From positions 1-64,000 of the forward strand of contig JAFAYI010000037.1 in assembly GCA_019240475.1 (NCBI GenBank): a stretch of 64,000 nucleotides of DNA, written 5' to 3'. The notes below the pieces were generated by a model that worked only from the letters and a program-made list of their open reading frames with translations, ran no database searches and was not told the DNA's origin. This DNA comes from Acidobacteriaceae bacterium. GTDB lineage: Bacteria > Acidobacteriota > Terriglobia > Bryobacterales > Bryobacteraceae. The translations under genes were made by a program, and so were the position numbers. Shown piece by piece: positions 33,867 through 43,632 of this stretch (the stretch's first letter is position 1; each line of letters starts with the position of its first letter).

Positions 33867-34942
33867 TCCTCAACCGGTTTCTTCGCCTGCGGCTGGTACG
33901 GCATCTTCACCTTCTGGCCCATCCCGGCCGACGCGTATGCCGCGTACAACACTTCCATTACCACCCGCCCGTCCTCGCCGGTTGCCTCCAGCTTCTCTTT
34001 GCCGCGAACGCATCTCGCAAAATGCCGCATCTCCTGCGGTATGCCGTAGTTCCAGTGCTCTTCGAACACCGGATAGCTCCATCCCGTCGTGCTCGGCGCT
34101 TTCTCCACCGCATATCCGAATCCGTACTCGCTGTAGGTCGGCAGAGCGTTGCCCATGTGTAAATCCGCATACGTTACGCCGCCCTCACCATACACCTCCG
34201 TGCGGTCCGCCATCCCCCCGCGCCGGCCCCAGCTATCCTCCACCAGCGCCACCGATCCATTCTCGAATTCCAGAATGCAAATCGCGTCGTCGTCCCCTCT
34301 GGTCTTCTCCGCGTGAACATACGTGCCAACCTGCGCGTATACCGACGTTACTCGCGGCCTCCCCAGAAACCAGTAGCAGAAAGCAATCCCATGGCACCCC
34401 AAGTCCATCAGCGTCCCACCGCCCGCCTTCTCCATGTCCCAGAACCACGCGCTATGCGGCCCGAAATGCTTCTCGCTCTGCTTAATCAGGTAAATCTTCC
34501 CGAACGCCCCCTGATCGGCCATCTCCTTCGCCTTGACATACTTCGGCGTAAAGAAAAGTTCCTCCGCATAAGCCAGTAAAACGCCTTTCCGTTTGCAGGT
34601 GTCGATCATTTCATCAGCTTCCGCCAGCGTCATGCACAGCGGCTTCTCGCACACCACGTGCTTGCCGGCGTTTGCGATATCCACCGTCATCTCGCAGTGC
34701 AAATAGTTCGGCGCCGTAATCGTCACCATCTCGATATCGGGTTCCTTCAACATCTCCCGGTAATCTGTAAAAACCCGCGGAATTCCGTGCTTTCGCGCCA
34801 GTTTCTCTGCGTTTCCGGGCGTCGGCGACGCAACCGCCACCACCTCCGCCTCCTCCGGCATCAACTGAAAACCTTGCGCGTGAATGTCTGCTTCGAACTG
34901 GGACCCGATTATTCCGACTTTGACTTTTCCGGATTTGTTCAT
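33842..34942 (-). CDS. Gfo/Idh/MocA family oxidoreductase (cytoplasmic)
   Basis: 366 aa from ATG 34942 (the frame runs further upstream without a convincing start). Rossmann motif VGIIGSQFEADIHAQGF, NAD-site EKPLCMTLAEADEMI (conserved Glu-Lys-Pro) and a C-terminal dimer domain with GCHGIAFCYWFLGRP. It oxidises or reduces a sugar or inositol-like substrate with NAD(P). It is the first gene of the oxidoreductase-SIS-ROK-YqgE unit. Confidence 0.92.
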   Translation of the reverse strand: MNKSGKVKVGIIGSQFEADIHAQGFQLMPEEAEVVAVASPTPGNAEKLARKHGIPRVFTDYREMLKEPDIEMVTITAPNYLHCEMTVDIANAGKHVVCEKPLCMTLAEADEMIDTCKRKGVLLAYAEELFFTPKYVKAKEMADQGAFGKIYLIKQSEKHFGPHSAWFWDMEKAGGGTLMDLGCHGIAFCYWFLGRPRVTSVYAQVGTYVHAEKTRGDDDAICILEFENGSVALVEDSWGRRGGMADRTEVYGEGGVTYADLHMGNALPTYSEYGFGYAVEKAPSTTGWSYPVFEEHWNYGIPQEMRHFARCVRGKEKLEATGEDGRVVMEVLYAAYASAGMGQKVKMPYQPQAKKPVEEWLNRRGK

Positions 34943-35061
34943 GATGTGTTTGGATGAGCCGCTCGCCCGATGCGCTGCGGATACGAAACACAGCACTATA
35001 TCAGATCGTCAACGTATGTCACGCTTTCTGCCCACGTAACTCTATCAATCGGAGGAAACAA

Positions 35062-35595
35062 ATGAAAAATCTCGTCTCAGCCGTCTGTTGCGTTGCGCTC
35101 TGTTGCCTGCCCGCCGTCGCTCAAAAGAAGCACGCCATGAAAGGCGGAGCGGCCATGACCGACCAGCAGTTTGTCGATTTCGCGGCCCAAACCGACATGA
35201 CCGAAGCCAATCTGGGCCAACTGGCCGCCACGAATGCGTCCGCGCAAGCCGTCAAGGATTACGCTCAAACTCTTGTGACCGACCATACCAACGACTACAA
35301 CCAAGTGAGCGCCATCGCGGCGAAAGCGGGCCTGACTGTGCCCAAAGGCCTAGACGCCGAGCATCAGAGAATGGTCGCCCCCTTCGAGAAACTCAAAGGC
35401 GCCGCCTTCGACCGCCGCTACGCGCAGGAAATGATCGCCGGTCACACCAAAGCCGTCTCCATCTACACCAAGGAATCCAACGACGCCCAAAATGCCGACC
35501 TGAAGAGTTATGCGAGCCAGACTCTCCCCACGCTGAACAAGCATTTGGATGGAGCCAAGGATCTCTCCAAGGCGAAGCCCGCCGGCAAGAAATAG
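35062..35595 (+). CDS. DUF4142 exported protein
   Basis: 177 aa from ATG 35062, with GGAGGAAACAA just before it. Signal peptide MKNLVSAVCCVALCCLPAVAQ is followed by the four-helix DUF4142 domain (QFVDFAAQTDMTEANLGQLA, DYAQTLVTDHTNDYNQV, FDRRYAQEMIAGHTKAVSIY). The fold is ferritin-like in outline, secreted or periplasmic; the function is unknown. It stands alone between two minus-strand units. Confidence 0.93.
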   Translation: MKNLVSAVCCVALCCLPAVAQKKHAMKGGAAMTDQQFVDFAAQTDMTEANLGQLAATNASAQAVKDYAQTLVTDHTNDYNQVSAIAAKAGLTVPKGLDAEHQRMVAPFEKLKGAAFDRRYAQEMIAGHTKAVSIYTKESNDAQNADLKSYASQTLPTLNKHLDGAKDLSKAKPAGKK

Positions 35596-35603
35596 CGGCT
35601 CGC

Positions 35604-36746
35604 TTACCCGTTTTCCTTCGGCTGTGGAACTCTTTGTGGTGCTGGCGCCAGGGCGGGGAAGTCCGTATACGGCTCGCTCTGGTACCAGTACGCGACCGAG
35701 CAGAAATGGTCGCTACGGTCGTCTGCGTGCCCATGCTCGATCGTGTAGCGAAGTGATCGCTCAAACGTGATCGGGTTGTCAGCATGCCAGCGATACAATG
35801 CGTAGCGCCCGCCCGCCCGTTCCGCTAACCCCATAAAGGGGGCGCCGTTATACAAATTGGCGAAAGGTGTCCCGGCCGGTCCTCCAAAGTCCCACGCGCC
35901 GCAGAAGTAATCCTCTGTACCCGTCCCGTTGATCGCCGGCTTCGAGTTGTCGTCGATGAAAATCATCTCATCGCCTTCTCCAAACCAGCCGTCGGCAATC
36001 TGCTCGACCCCCATCGTGACGCCCATCAAATGGCCGCGCCCTTGCGTCTCTAGAAACACGTAGTTGTTTTGCCCATCCAGGTTGATTTCCCGTTCTCCTT
36101 TGTCGTACTGTACGGCTCTCGCCGGCGCCGCCTGCCGGTACTGCGCATGAAAATACACCGCGTCCTCCGGCAGAGCCGCCACCATTTGATAATCGATGTT
36201 CGAGTAGAACGCGCCCACGCTCTTTTCCCCTTCGTTCGTAACCGTGATCTGGGCCGACCTCCGGAACGGCATCGCGAAATAGCAATTCAGTGCTTTAACG
36301 TTCGAACAGTTCAGGAACGCCGATTGGTACAGCGTATATTCGCCCATGTTCAATCCGAAAAAGTCGCCGATCGGCGTTTCCACGCTCGGCTTGGAATTGC
36401 CCTCCCAATAGATCCGCAGCACCAATTCCTTCAGGTGCCGCCGGCTCTCCGCCGCGATAGTGAACCAGATATGCGTAATCACACCCGGGCCCGCTGCCTC
36501 GAAAACCTGCTTGGTCTGTCCCGCCGCTATCGGCCAGAAATCTTCGTTGCCTCCAGTGCGGTCGAAGCTTGACTGCTTCAACGATCGATAACTCTGCGCT
36601 CGCGCGTACCCGGGCAGCGTCGTCGCCCCACCCGCTCGTGAGCCGGCAGCCTGCGCCATCGCGGCCTGACCGCTCGCCAGCGCAACTGCGCCGCCCAGCG
36701 CCTTCACGAACCCTCTTCTCTGAGGTGCTTTGTCCATCGCCTTCAC
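35604..36746 (-). CDS. GH172 (DUF2961) glycoside hydrolase-like protein, Tat-exported
   Basis: 380 aa. Tat-type leader with twin arginine (RRGFVKALGGAVALASG), then the double-jelly-roll family core: GPGVITHIWFTIA, LRIYWEGNSKPSVETPIGDFFG, YFAMPFRRSAQITVTNEG and GTGTEDYFCGAWDFGG. Members include difructose-anhydride synthase/hydrolase and D-arabinanases. Its start codon overlaps the stop of the upstream oxidoreductase (ATGA), so the two are coupled. Confidence 0.92.
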   Translation of the reverse strand: MKAMDKAPQRRGFVKALGGAVALASGQAAMAQAAGSRAGGATTLPGYARAQSYRSLKQSSFDRTGGNEDFWPIAAGQTKQVFEAAGPGVITHIWFTIAAESRRHLKELVLRIYWEGNSKPSVETPIGDFFGLNMGEYTLYQSAFLNCSNVKALNCYFAMPFRRSAQITVTNEGEKSVGAFYSNIDYQMVAALPEDAVYFHAQYRQAAPARAVQYDKGEREINLDGQNNYVFLETQGRGHLMGVTMGVEQIADGWFGEGDEMIFIDDNSKPAINGTGTEDYFCGAWDFGGPAGTPFANLYNGAPFMGLAERAGGRYALYRWHADNPITFERSLRYTIEHGHADDRSDHFCSVAYWYQSEPYTDFPALAPAPQRVPQPKENG

Positions 36747-38095
36747 GCCTTTACCGTATGCGTCTCGCCATCGAAATACACAGTCCGCTTCTGGAAGTAC
36801 GATTCATTCGCCATGTGACAGGCGATCGCCGCGTGATTTCCGAATACCGCGTCCTCCGCCACCGGCTTCCGGCTCTTCACGGCTTGGAAAAAATTCCACA
36901 GGTGCGGCCTGACGTCATCCCAATCGTCTCCGTGGAAAACCGTATCGTTCTCCACGGGCTCCTTTCCAGGCGCCACATAGTGCTCCGCGTACCACTGGCT
37001 CTCGTACTGCCCCCGCATCGGTTGGGGGAAGCTTGAAATGTAGTAGCTCGGCTCCGTGTCTTCGCCCGATTGCGGCAGGTAGCGGAGTTCTCTTTCGGAT
37101 GCCTCCAGCAGCCCCTTCGGGCCCATGAACCGCGCTAGCTCCGATGTCTCCGCCGCCAGGCTTAGGCGCACGTATACAGGAATGCCGTGATAGTCAAACA
37201 GCACGGTCTGTAGATCCGGCATGTTCCGCCCGTCTTTAAATCGAAAAATGCCGCCCAATGTCGTCGCTGACCTCGGCGCTTCGTTCCACCCCAACGTCGC
37301 CTGCATCCCACTCAGCAGGTGCACCATCAAATCGCCCGCCACGCCCGTGCCATATTCCTTCCAGCAGCGCCAGCGCGCAAAGCGCTTCGGATCGAACGCG
37401 ATCTTCGGTGCATCGTTCAGCCACGTATCCCAATCCAGATTCTGCGGCGATAGATCCGGTGGCGGCGGATACTCCCACGCGCCCGTCGGGCTGTTGCGGC
37501 CCAGGCTCAACTCCACCATCTCCACATCGCCGATCGCGCCGCCCCGATAAAGTTCGTTCGCTTTTCGGCAAAGCGCAGAGCTGACCCGCTGCGAACCGAT
37601 CTGCACAATCCGCCGGTTCTTGCGCGCTGCTTCCACCATCTCGAAGCCCTGCGCCACCGTGTGCGACATCGGTTTCTCGCAATAGATGTCCTTGCCCGCG
37701 TTGCAGGCGTCCACCACTACCCGCATGTGCCAGTGGTCGGGCACCGCCGCGACGATACAGTCGATATCCTTGCGCTCCAGCAGCTCGTGATATCGCCGCG
37801 TAGTCGGCAAGCTGGAATTTCCCGTGATCTGCTGCGCCAGCGTGTGCCTGCCGTCGTACAAATCCGCAGCCGCCACGCATTCAATCCCGCGCAGCCCGAT
37901 GGCGTTTCCGAGCAGCCCCGAGCCCTGCATCCCCACCCCGATCATTCCGAACCGGACTCGCTCGCTCGCCGAAACCGGTTTGCCGCTTTCTTGAAACAAT
38001 GGCTCGTTGAGAATCGTGGCCTTCGCCCCCGCGATGCCCGCCGCTCCAATCGCCGCGCTCTGCAGAAATCTCCGTCTCGGAATGGTGTTTTTCAT
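36743..38095 (-). CDS. Gfo/Idh/MocA family oxidoreductase, Tat-exported
   Basis: 450 aa. Twin-arginine leader (PRRRFLQSAAIGAAGIAG), Rossmann motif RFGMIGVGMQGSGLLGNAI and the EKPMSHTVAQGFEMVEAARK cofactor motif with the conserved Lys. The C-terminal domain starts near GDVEMVELSLGRNSPTG. Exported members of this family are frequent in Acidobacteria and Planctomycetes and are thought to act on periplasmic sugars with a cofactor loaded before export. It precedes GH172 in an operon with 4-base overlap. Confidence 0.93.
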   Translation of the reverse strand: MKNTIPRRRFLQSAAIGAAGIAGAKATILNEPLFQESGKPVSASERVRFGMIGVGMQGSGLLGNAIGLRGIECVAAADLYDGRHTLAQQITGNSSLPTTRRYHELLERKDIDCIVAAVPDHWHMRVVVDACNAGKDIYCEKPMSHTVAQGFEMVEAARKNRRIVQIGSQRVSSALCRKANELYRGGAIGDVEMVELSLGRNSPTGAWEYPPPPDLSPQNLDWDTWLNDAPKIAFDPKRFARWRCWKEYGTGVAGDLMVHLLSGMQATLGWNEAPRSATTLGGIFRFKDGRNMPDLQTVLFDYHGIPVYVRLSLAAETSELARFMGPKGLLEASERELRYLPQSGEDTEPSYYISSFPQPMRGQYESQWYAEHYVAPGKEPVENDTVFHGDDWDDVRPHLWNFFQAVKSRKPVAEDAVFGNHAAIACHMANESYFQKRTVYFDGETHTVKA

Positions 38096-38108
38096 ATGTC
38101 GCAGTCTT

Positions 38109-39371
38109 TCACACTCTCATACTGCTTCCACGCCGGTTCGGCTCAACATCCGGCAACAACGCCGTCAGCAGCCCGATCGCCGGCAGGAATGAGCAGATCC
38201 GATACACGAAATAGATGCTCGTGTGGTCGGCAAGCGCCCCCAACAGGGCCGCGCCCACTCCGGCAATCCCGAAGGCAAACCCAAAAAACACGCCCGAAAT
38301 CATCCCGATCTTCCCCGGAACCAACTCTTGCGCATAAACGAGAATTGCCGAAAACGCTGAAGCCAGCACCAAACCGATCACTACGGTCAGTACGGAAGTC
38401 CAAAACAGATTTGCATACGGCAGCAGAACTGTAAAAGGGAGCGCCCCTAAAATCGACCACCAGATCACGTGCTTGCGGCCGACTCTATCGCCCACCGGCC
38501 CCCCGATAATCGTTCCCGCCGCAACTGCCCCCAGAAAAACAAATAAGTAAATCTGGGACATGCGGACCGATACGTGAAACTTAGTTATCAAATAGAAGGT
38601 GTAATAACTGGACAAACTCACCAGGTAAATATACTTTGAGAAAACCAGCGCTGCCAGAATCGCAATCGAAACCGCGATTTGCTTGGAAGAAACCCCAACC
38701 GCGGGCGCGGTGTGAGCCGCTTTCACCTTGGCCTGTGCCCTCTTCTTGTACCAGTTCCCAACATTAATCAGTAGAACAATGGCCGCCAATGCCGCTACCG
38801 AAAAGACCGAAATGCTGTGCTGGCCTCGCGGCGCCACAATGAATGCCGCAAGCAGCGGGCCCAGCGCCGAACCGGTGTTTCCGCCTACTTGAAAAACCGA
38901 TTGCGCCAACCCATGCTGTCCGCCCGACGCCATCCGCGCCACTCGCGACGACTCGGGATGAAATACCGACGATCCCACGCCTACCAGCGCGCTCGAAACC
39001 AGGATCATCCCGAAACTCCACGCTCTCGATAGCAGCAGCAAACCGACCAGCGTGCATCCCATTCCCGCCGCTAGCGAATAGGGCTTGGGCCGGCGGTCGG
39101 CCCACAGCCCAACAAATGGCTGCAATAGCGATGCCGTCACTTGAAATGTAAATGTAATCAGCCCAAGTTGCGAAAAATTCAAATGGAACGTGCTCTTCAA
39201 AATCGGATAAATGGCCGGAATCAGCGACTGCACCATATCGTTCAGCAAATGGCAAAAGCTGATCGCCGCCAATATCGTAAAGGCAACCTTCGCGCCCGTT
39301 TCTGTCCTCGTCTGTTTGGGTGTGTTTACCAGCAGCCCCATTTCTTCCATGTTCCTACGGACGTCGTCCAT
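38109..39371 (-). CDS. MFS transporter (fosmidomycin resistance-like)
   Basis: 420 aa from ATG 39371; an in-frame extension to 39551 would overlap the divergent gene and is basic and unlikely. Twelve hydrophobic segments. Signature stretches include ISFCHLLNDMVQSLIPAIYPIL, FVGLWADRRPKP and GVGSSVFHPESSRVARMASG, as in the Fsr family. It may export a sugar-like or phosphonate compound; the actual substrate is open. It lies 13 bases before the exported oxidoreductase gene, on the same strand. Confidence 0.9.
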   Translation of the reverse strand: MDDVRRNMEEMGLLVNTPKQTRTETGAKVAFTILAAISFCHLLNDMVQSLIPAIYPILKSTFHLNFSQLGLITFTFQVTASLLQPFVGLWADRRPKPYSLAAGMGCTLVGLLLLSRAWSFGMILVSSALVGVGSSVFHPESSRVARMASGGQHGLAQSVFQVGGNTGSALGPLLAAFIVAPRGQHSISVFSVAALAAIVLLINVGNWYKKRAQAKVKAAHTAPAVGVSSKQIAVSIAILAALVFSKYIYLVSLSSYYTFYLITKFHVSVRMSQIYLFVFLGAVAAGTIIGGPVGDRVGRKHVIWWSILGALPFTVLLPYANLFWTSVLTVVIGLVLASAFSAILVYAQELVPGKIGMISGVFFGFAFGIAGVGAALLGALADHTSIYFVYRICSFLPAIGLLTALLPDVEPNRRGSSMRV

Positions 39372-39408
39372 ACAAGCTCTCCGCTCTTCGATACAGTAGG
39401 ACAGCGCC

Positions 39409-40644
39409 ATGCATCGCCGCGATTTTCTGCGCATCGCCGCCGCTCCTATCGCCCTCGCCGCTATCCGGCAGCGAGCCGCCGCGGCCCTCCCCAAGATGGC
39501 GATCACGCGTGTCCGCGCCTGGCTTCCCCCCAACCCGAATCCGTTGTTCAATCAAAGCGACACAATTGTCACGGTTGAAACCGACGCCGGCATTACCGGC
39601 ATTGGCGAAGGTGGTTCCAAAGATCTACTTGAGCAAAGCGCCGGCCGCCTGATCGGCCGCGACCCTCAATACATCGAGCGTCTCTGGCAGGACATGAATC
39701 GCGCCTTCTTCTATCCGGCCGGCCGCGAAAGGGAGGACGCTATTGGCGCGCTCGACCTCGCCCTTTGGGACATCAAAGGCAAGGCGCTAGGCTTGCCGGT
39801 CCACTCCTTGCTCGGCGGAATGGTCCGAAATTACTGCGAGTGTTATAACACCGCGGGCATTGTTCCCGGCATCCGCCCCGGCATGAGCATTGCCGAGCGC
39901 GCCCACGCTACTATCGAAGCCGGTTATCGCGCTTTCCGCATGGACGCCGCCGCCGAGCCCGCGAACACCACTTACAACACCCACGAGCGCCTCAACCAGC
40001 TTTATGCTGATTGCGAACAGGCCCGCCAAGGCGTCGGTCGTAACGGCGATTGGGTGGTCGATTTCCACCAGCGTTTCGATCTCTCCGACGCCATTCGCGG
40101 CTGCGCGCTCATCACCGGCTTCGCGCCTTACTTCGTCGAAGATCCCGTACGGACCGAAGCCTTCTCCGAAGATCTCCCCATTCTGCGCCGCAAAGTCGAT
40201 GTTCCGCTCGCGGCCGGCGAAGAATGGGGCAATCGCTGGGACTTCAACAAGCTCATCGAAAACCACGACATAGACTATGTCCGCGCCACTCTTCCCAATG
40301 TCGGTGGCATCACCGAAATGATGAAAATCGCCGCTATCTGCGAAACGCACTTCGTCGGAATCGTCCCTCACTTTACAGGCCCCGTTGCGACCGCCGCTCT
40401 CGTCAACTGCTTGGGAACGTTCTCGGGACCTCTGCTCATGGAATATAACTTCGAAGGGCGTTCCTTTCCCCACCTCCCCACCTGCCTCGATTTCAAAAAT
40501 GGCAAACTCTACCCTAACGACCGCCCCGGTCTCGGAGTAGAACTCGATACCAAGCCTCTCAAGTTACTCGCCGAAGTAACTACGCCGGTCACCCAACGCG
40601 CCCAAACTTACTTTCGCCCCGACGGTTCCATTACAAACTGGTAA
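39409..40644 (+). CDS. Mandelate racemase/enolase-superfamily dehydratase, Tat-exported
   Basis: 411 aa. The leader MHRRDFLRIAAAPIALAA is twin-arginine. Enolase-superfamily N-cap (VRAWLPPNPNPLF... TDAGITGIGEGG) and barrel: DIKGKALGLPVHSLLGG, DFHQRF (metal Asp), VEDPVRTE (metal Glu), LAAGEEWGNRW (metal Glu) and IVPHFTGP (catalytic His region), close to D-galactonate/gluconate dehydratases. It removes water from an acid sugar. The MFS gene starts directly after its stop, indicating a joint uptake and breakdown unit. Confidence 0.9.
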   Translation: MHRRDFLRIAAAPIALAAIRQRAAAALPKMAITRVRAWLPPNPNPLFNQSDTIVTVETDAGITGIGEGGSKDLLEQSAGRLIGRDPQYIERLWQDMNRAFFYPAGREREDAIGALDLALWDIKGKALGLPVHSLLGGMVRNYCECYNTAGIVPGIRPGMSIAERAHATIEAGYRAFRMDAAAEPANTTYNTHERLNQLYADCEQARQGVGRNGDWVVDFHQRFDLSDAIRGCALITGFAPYFVEDPVRTEAFSEDLPILRRKVDVPLAAGEEWGNRWDFNKLIENHDIDYVRATLPNVGGITEMMKIAAICETHFVGIVPHFTGPVATAALVNCLGTFSGPLLMEYNFEGRSFPHLPTCLDFKNGKLYPNDRPGLGVELDTKPLKLLAEVTTPVTQRAQTYFRPDGSITNW

Positions 40645-41889
40645 GTGACGACTCTTTTCCCAATCCGATGGGCGCTCATCGCCTGGCTCTTTGTTGTAAG
40701 CGCCATTGGCTATCTCGACCGCGTCAATATCTCCATCGCGGGTCAATCCATTCAAAAAGAATTCCATCTCGGCAATATCCAACTCGGTTGGATATTCAGC
40801 GCCTTCGTTCTCGGCTACGCGCTATTTCAAGCGCCCGCCGGCCGCCTCGCCGACCGCTTCGGCCCGCGCCGCGTCCTCACCCTCGGCGTGGTCTGGTGGG
40901 GAATTTTCACTTCTCTCATCACGGTATTCTCCGCCGGCCCAGCAAGTCTCATCCTGTTGCTCATCGCGACGCGCTTCCTCTTAGGGATGGGCGAGGCCGT
41001 GATCTATCCCGCTTCCAACTGCATCGTGGCCGCGTGGATTCCTTCTGCCGAGCGGGGAATTGCGAACGGCGTCATATTCTCCGGTGTCGGTTTCGGAGCC
41101 GCTCTTACCCCTCCCTTGATCGCCTACCTCCTGATCCATTACGGCTGGCGGTCTTCTTTTTGGGCGAGCGCCGCGCTTGGGTTGGCCGCGGGCGCAGTCT
41201 GGTTCTTCATCGCCCGCGACCGTCCCGCCTCTCATCCCTGGACCTCTCCCCAAGAGGTAAATCACATACAATCCGGACTCCCGCCGCACACCCGCTCCGC
41301 CGCCCTCCCCTGGCGTTCTATCTTGACTAATTCCAATATCTGGCTTGTCACGCTCAGTTACTTCTGCTATGGCTATGCGGCTTATATCTTCTTTTCTTGG
41401 TTCTTTATCTATCTAAGTTCCGTGCGTGGTCTCAATCTGCGGCAGAGTTCTTACTACGCCATGTTGCCTTTTGCTGCCATGGCCATCGGCTCCCCCGTCG
41501 GCGGCTGGATCAGTGATCGTCTCACCAGGCGTATCGGGAAGCGCGCCGGTCGCTGCGGGGTGGCCGCCGTGGGCATCGCCCTCTCGGCCATCTTCATCGC
41601 GCTGGGCGCCCACGTCGATAACGCCCGTCTCGCTACTGTTGTGCTGGCTGCCGGCGCCGGCGCCCTCTATCTCTCGCAAAGCTCCTTCTGGTCGGTCTCT
41701 GCCGATATCGGCGGCCCATCCGCAGGCGCCGTCTCCGGCTTCATGAACATGGGCGGTCAGATCGGCGGCGCTCTCACCGCCTCCCTTACCCCCGCCATCG
41801 CCGCGCACTGGGGCTGGACTGCTTCCTTTCTCACTGCCGCGGTGCTGTGCGGCTTCGGCTCTTTATTGTGGGCCTTTGTGATACTGTGA
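40645..41889 (+). CDS. MFS transporter, hexuronate/anion:cation symporter type
   Basis: 414 aa with GTG start directly after the dehydratase stop. Twelve membrane helices, with YLDRVNISIAGQSIQKEFHL in helix 1 and GRLADRFGPRRVLTLG between helices 2 and 3, typical of ACS-family carriers for galacturonate, glucarate or galactonate. It would import the substrate of the upstream dehydratase. Confidence 0.92.
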   Translation: MTTLFPIRWALIAWLFVVSAIGYLDRVNISIAGQSIQKEFHLGNIQLGWIFSAFVLGYALFQAPAGRLADRFGPRRVLTLGVVWWGIFTSLITVFSAGPASLILLLIATRFLLGMGEAVIYPASNCIVAAWIPSAERGIANGVIFSGVGFGAALTPPLIAYLLIHYGWRSSFWASAALGLAAGAVWFFIARDRPASHPWTSPQEVNHIQSGLPPHTRSAALPWRSILTNSNIWLVTLSYFCYGYAAYIFFSWFFIYLSSVRGLNLRQSSYYAMLPFAAMAIGSPVGGWISDRLTRRIGKRAGRCGVAAVGIALSAIFIALGAHVDNARLATVVLAAGAGALYLSQSSFWSVSADIGGPSAGAVSGFMNMGGQIGGALTASLTPAIAAHWGWTASFLTAAVLCGFGSLLWAFVIL

Positions 41890-41906
41890 TCGCCGAGAGG
41901 TTTCCG

Positions 41907-42920
41907 ATGTCGCGCCTGCGCCTCACCTTTTCCCTTTCCGTCATCCTCGGATTCGCTATGGCTCAATCTGGTGCTCAATCCTCTGCGGACGGCAGCTTTC
42001 TGCTGGTCGCCAACAAGGGCGAACATACGCTCGGCATAGTCGACCCCTCCGCTGCCCGCCAGCTCGCAGCCGTTCCCGAAGGCGGCGTCACCGGCCACGA
42101 AGTCGCGGCCTCCCCTGACGGACGCACCGCCTACGTTCCCATCTACGGCAACTCAGGAGTCGGCAAGCCCGGCACAGACGGAACTAACATGGTCGCCATC
42201 GATATCGCCACGCGCAAGGTCGCCGGCAACGTCGATTTCGGCCACGGCGTCCGTCCCCACTGCGCCGTCTTCGGCCCGAAGAACGGTCTCCTCTACGTCA
42301 CGACCGAACTCGACCAGACCATCAGCATCATCGATCCGTCCACTCTGAAAATCGTCGGCACAGTACCTACCGGGCAGCCCGAATCCCACATGCTCGCCAT
42401 TTCGAGCGACGGCCGTCGCGGCTATACCGCCAACGTTGGCCCCGGCACCGTCTCGGTCCTCGATCTCGAAGCCAAGAAAACTCTCGCTGTCATTCACATC
42501 TGCCGCGAGACCCAGCGCATATCCATCTCGCCCGACGATCGCCTCGTCTTCACCAGCGACCAAACCAAGCCCCAACTCGCCGTAATCGATGCCGCCACCG
42601 ACAAAATCCAGGCCTGGGTGCCGCTCCCCGGCACAGGCTACGGCACAGCTTCCACGCCCGATGGACGATGGCTGCTGGTCTGCGTACCCAATAACAATCA
42701 GGTCGCCGTCGTCGATCTGAACGCTATGAAAGTCTCCAAAACCATCGACGTCCCCAAGTCCCCCCAGGAAGTCCTGGTGCGCCCCGATGGCCACATGGCC
42801 TACGTCTCCTGCGACTCCAGCCATCAAGTCGCGGCCATCGATATCGCCGAATGGAAAGTTGACAAGTTGATCGACGCCGGCGCCGGTACTGACGGCCTCG
42901 CCTGGGCCGCGGGCAGATGA
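41907..42920 (+). CDS. YncE-like beta-propeller (YVTN repeat) protein, exported
   Basis: 337 aa from ATG 41907. Signal peptide ends near AMAQSGAQS. Seven propeller-like repeats follow, with the pattern T-V/I-x-D-x-x-T-x-K-V/I and G-x-x-P-x (VDPSAARQLAAVPEG, IDPSTLKIVGTVPTGQPE, IDAATDKIQAWVPLPGTG). Such proteins bind ligands in the periplasm; several are linked to PQQ-dependent oxidation. The stop overlaps the next start by 4 bases. Confidence 0.9.
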   Translation: MSRLRLTFSLSVILGFAMAQSGAQSSADGSFLLVANKGEHTLGIVDPSAARQLAAVPEGGVTGHEVAASPDGRTAYVPIYGNSGVGKPGTDGTNMVAIDIATRKVAGNVDFGHGVRPHCAVFGPKNGLLYVTTELDQTISIIDPSTLKIVGTVPTGQPESHMLAISSDGRRGYTANVGPGTVSVLDLEAKKTLAVIHICRETQRISISPDDRLVFTSDQTKPQLAVIDAATDKIQAWVPLPGTGYGTASTPDGRWLLVCVPNNNQVAVVDLNAMKVSKTIDVPKSPQEVLVRPDGHMAYVSCDSSHQVAAIDIAEWKVDKLIDAGAGTDGLAWAAGR

Positions 42921-43537
42921 CCGACCAGCTCTTTCTCCTGCTCTGGCTCGATCGCCACAATCGAGCCCACCGTTTCGCCCAGTTCGAAAAGCTCCTGCGC
43001 CTCTTCCCCTTTTCGCAGCGCGATCAGCCGCAATCCACCATTTCCATCCACGCCGTCGATCCCACCCAGCCGCCTCTTCTCGAACAACCCTCCAACGGTC
43101 CTCTCGATCCTTCCGACATCCTTCAGACTCTCCGCGACTACCAAGGAGATGACATCGCTTATCGCGTCGAAACCTGGTGGGATCTTTGGCAATTCGAAAA
43201 CGGCGAAGCCGAACTCCGCCCCGCGCGTGTCGCGCTGTCATGCTTCGGCCCGGAATTCGACAGCGATACCGCCGTTGGCGGCAGTCGCGCCGCGCGCACC
43301 GACGATCAGCGCCACGAAGATCTCCGCATCGACTTCGGCGTTGACTCTCACTTCCTCCCCAATGCCGACGTGCCCGCCAGCACAACTTTGATCCAATCCA
43401 ACATCAAGAGCCTGCTGCGCCTCGTGCACGAGATCGAGTCCGTCCTGCCCGTTGACCGTCGCAAGCTCGAAACCGAATCCGGCGAAAACTTCGCCGACCG
43501 CCTGCAAACCGTCCTCAACGCCGCCCCCACACAATAA
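42917..43537 (+). CDS. Hypothetical protein coupled to the beta-propeller gene
   Basis: 206 aa, soluble, no signal peptide. The ATG overlaps the propeller stop by 4 bases (ATGA). The sequence alternates strands and helices (ETWWDLWQFENGEAELRPARVALSCFGPEF; LIQSNIKSLLRLVHEIESVLPVDRRKL). I do not recognise a family. Cytoplasmic placement is at odds with the exported partner. Confidence 0.7.
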   Translation: MTDQLFLLLWLDRHNRAHRFAQFEKLLRLFPFSQRDQPQSTISIHAVDPTQPPLLEQPSNGPLDPSDILQTLRDYQGDDIAYRVETWWDLWQFENGEAELRPARVALSCFGPEFDSDTAVGGSRAARTDDQRHEDLRIDFGVDSHFLPNADVPASTTLIQSNIKSLLRLVHEIESVLPVDRRKLETESGENFADRLQTVLNAAPTQ

Positions 43538-43632
43538 AGGCGACCCTCATACCCGCCCCACGTCTCTCCCGAAGCCACACCCACCCAAAGGTGGTGCTTT
43601 TGCGCTAGCATGAAGGGGCGGAGGCTTCGTTC

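Noticed and set aside
42153..43385. 410-aa minus-strand frame, Gly/Asp/Arg-rich
   Set aside because: Antisense to the propeller and its partner gene, which have signal peptide, repeats and coupled start.
43581..43601. Hairpin CCACC-CAAA-GGTGG with TTTT before phhA
   Set aside because: Stem of only five pairs and a short T-run three bases later; too weak to call a terminator.
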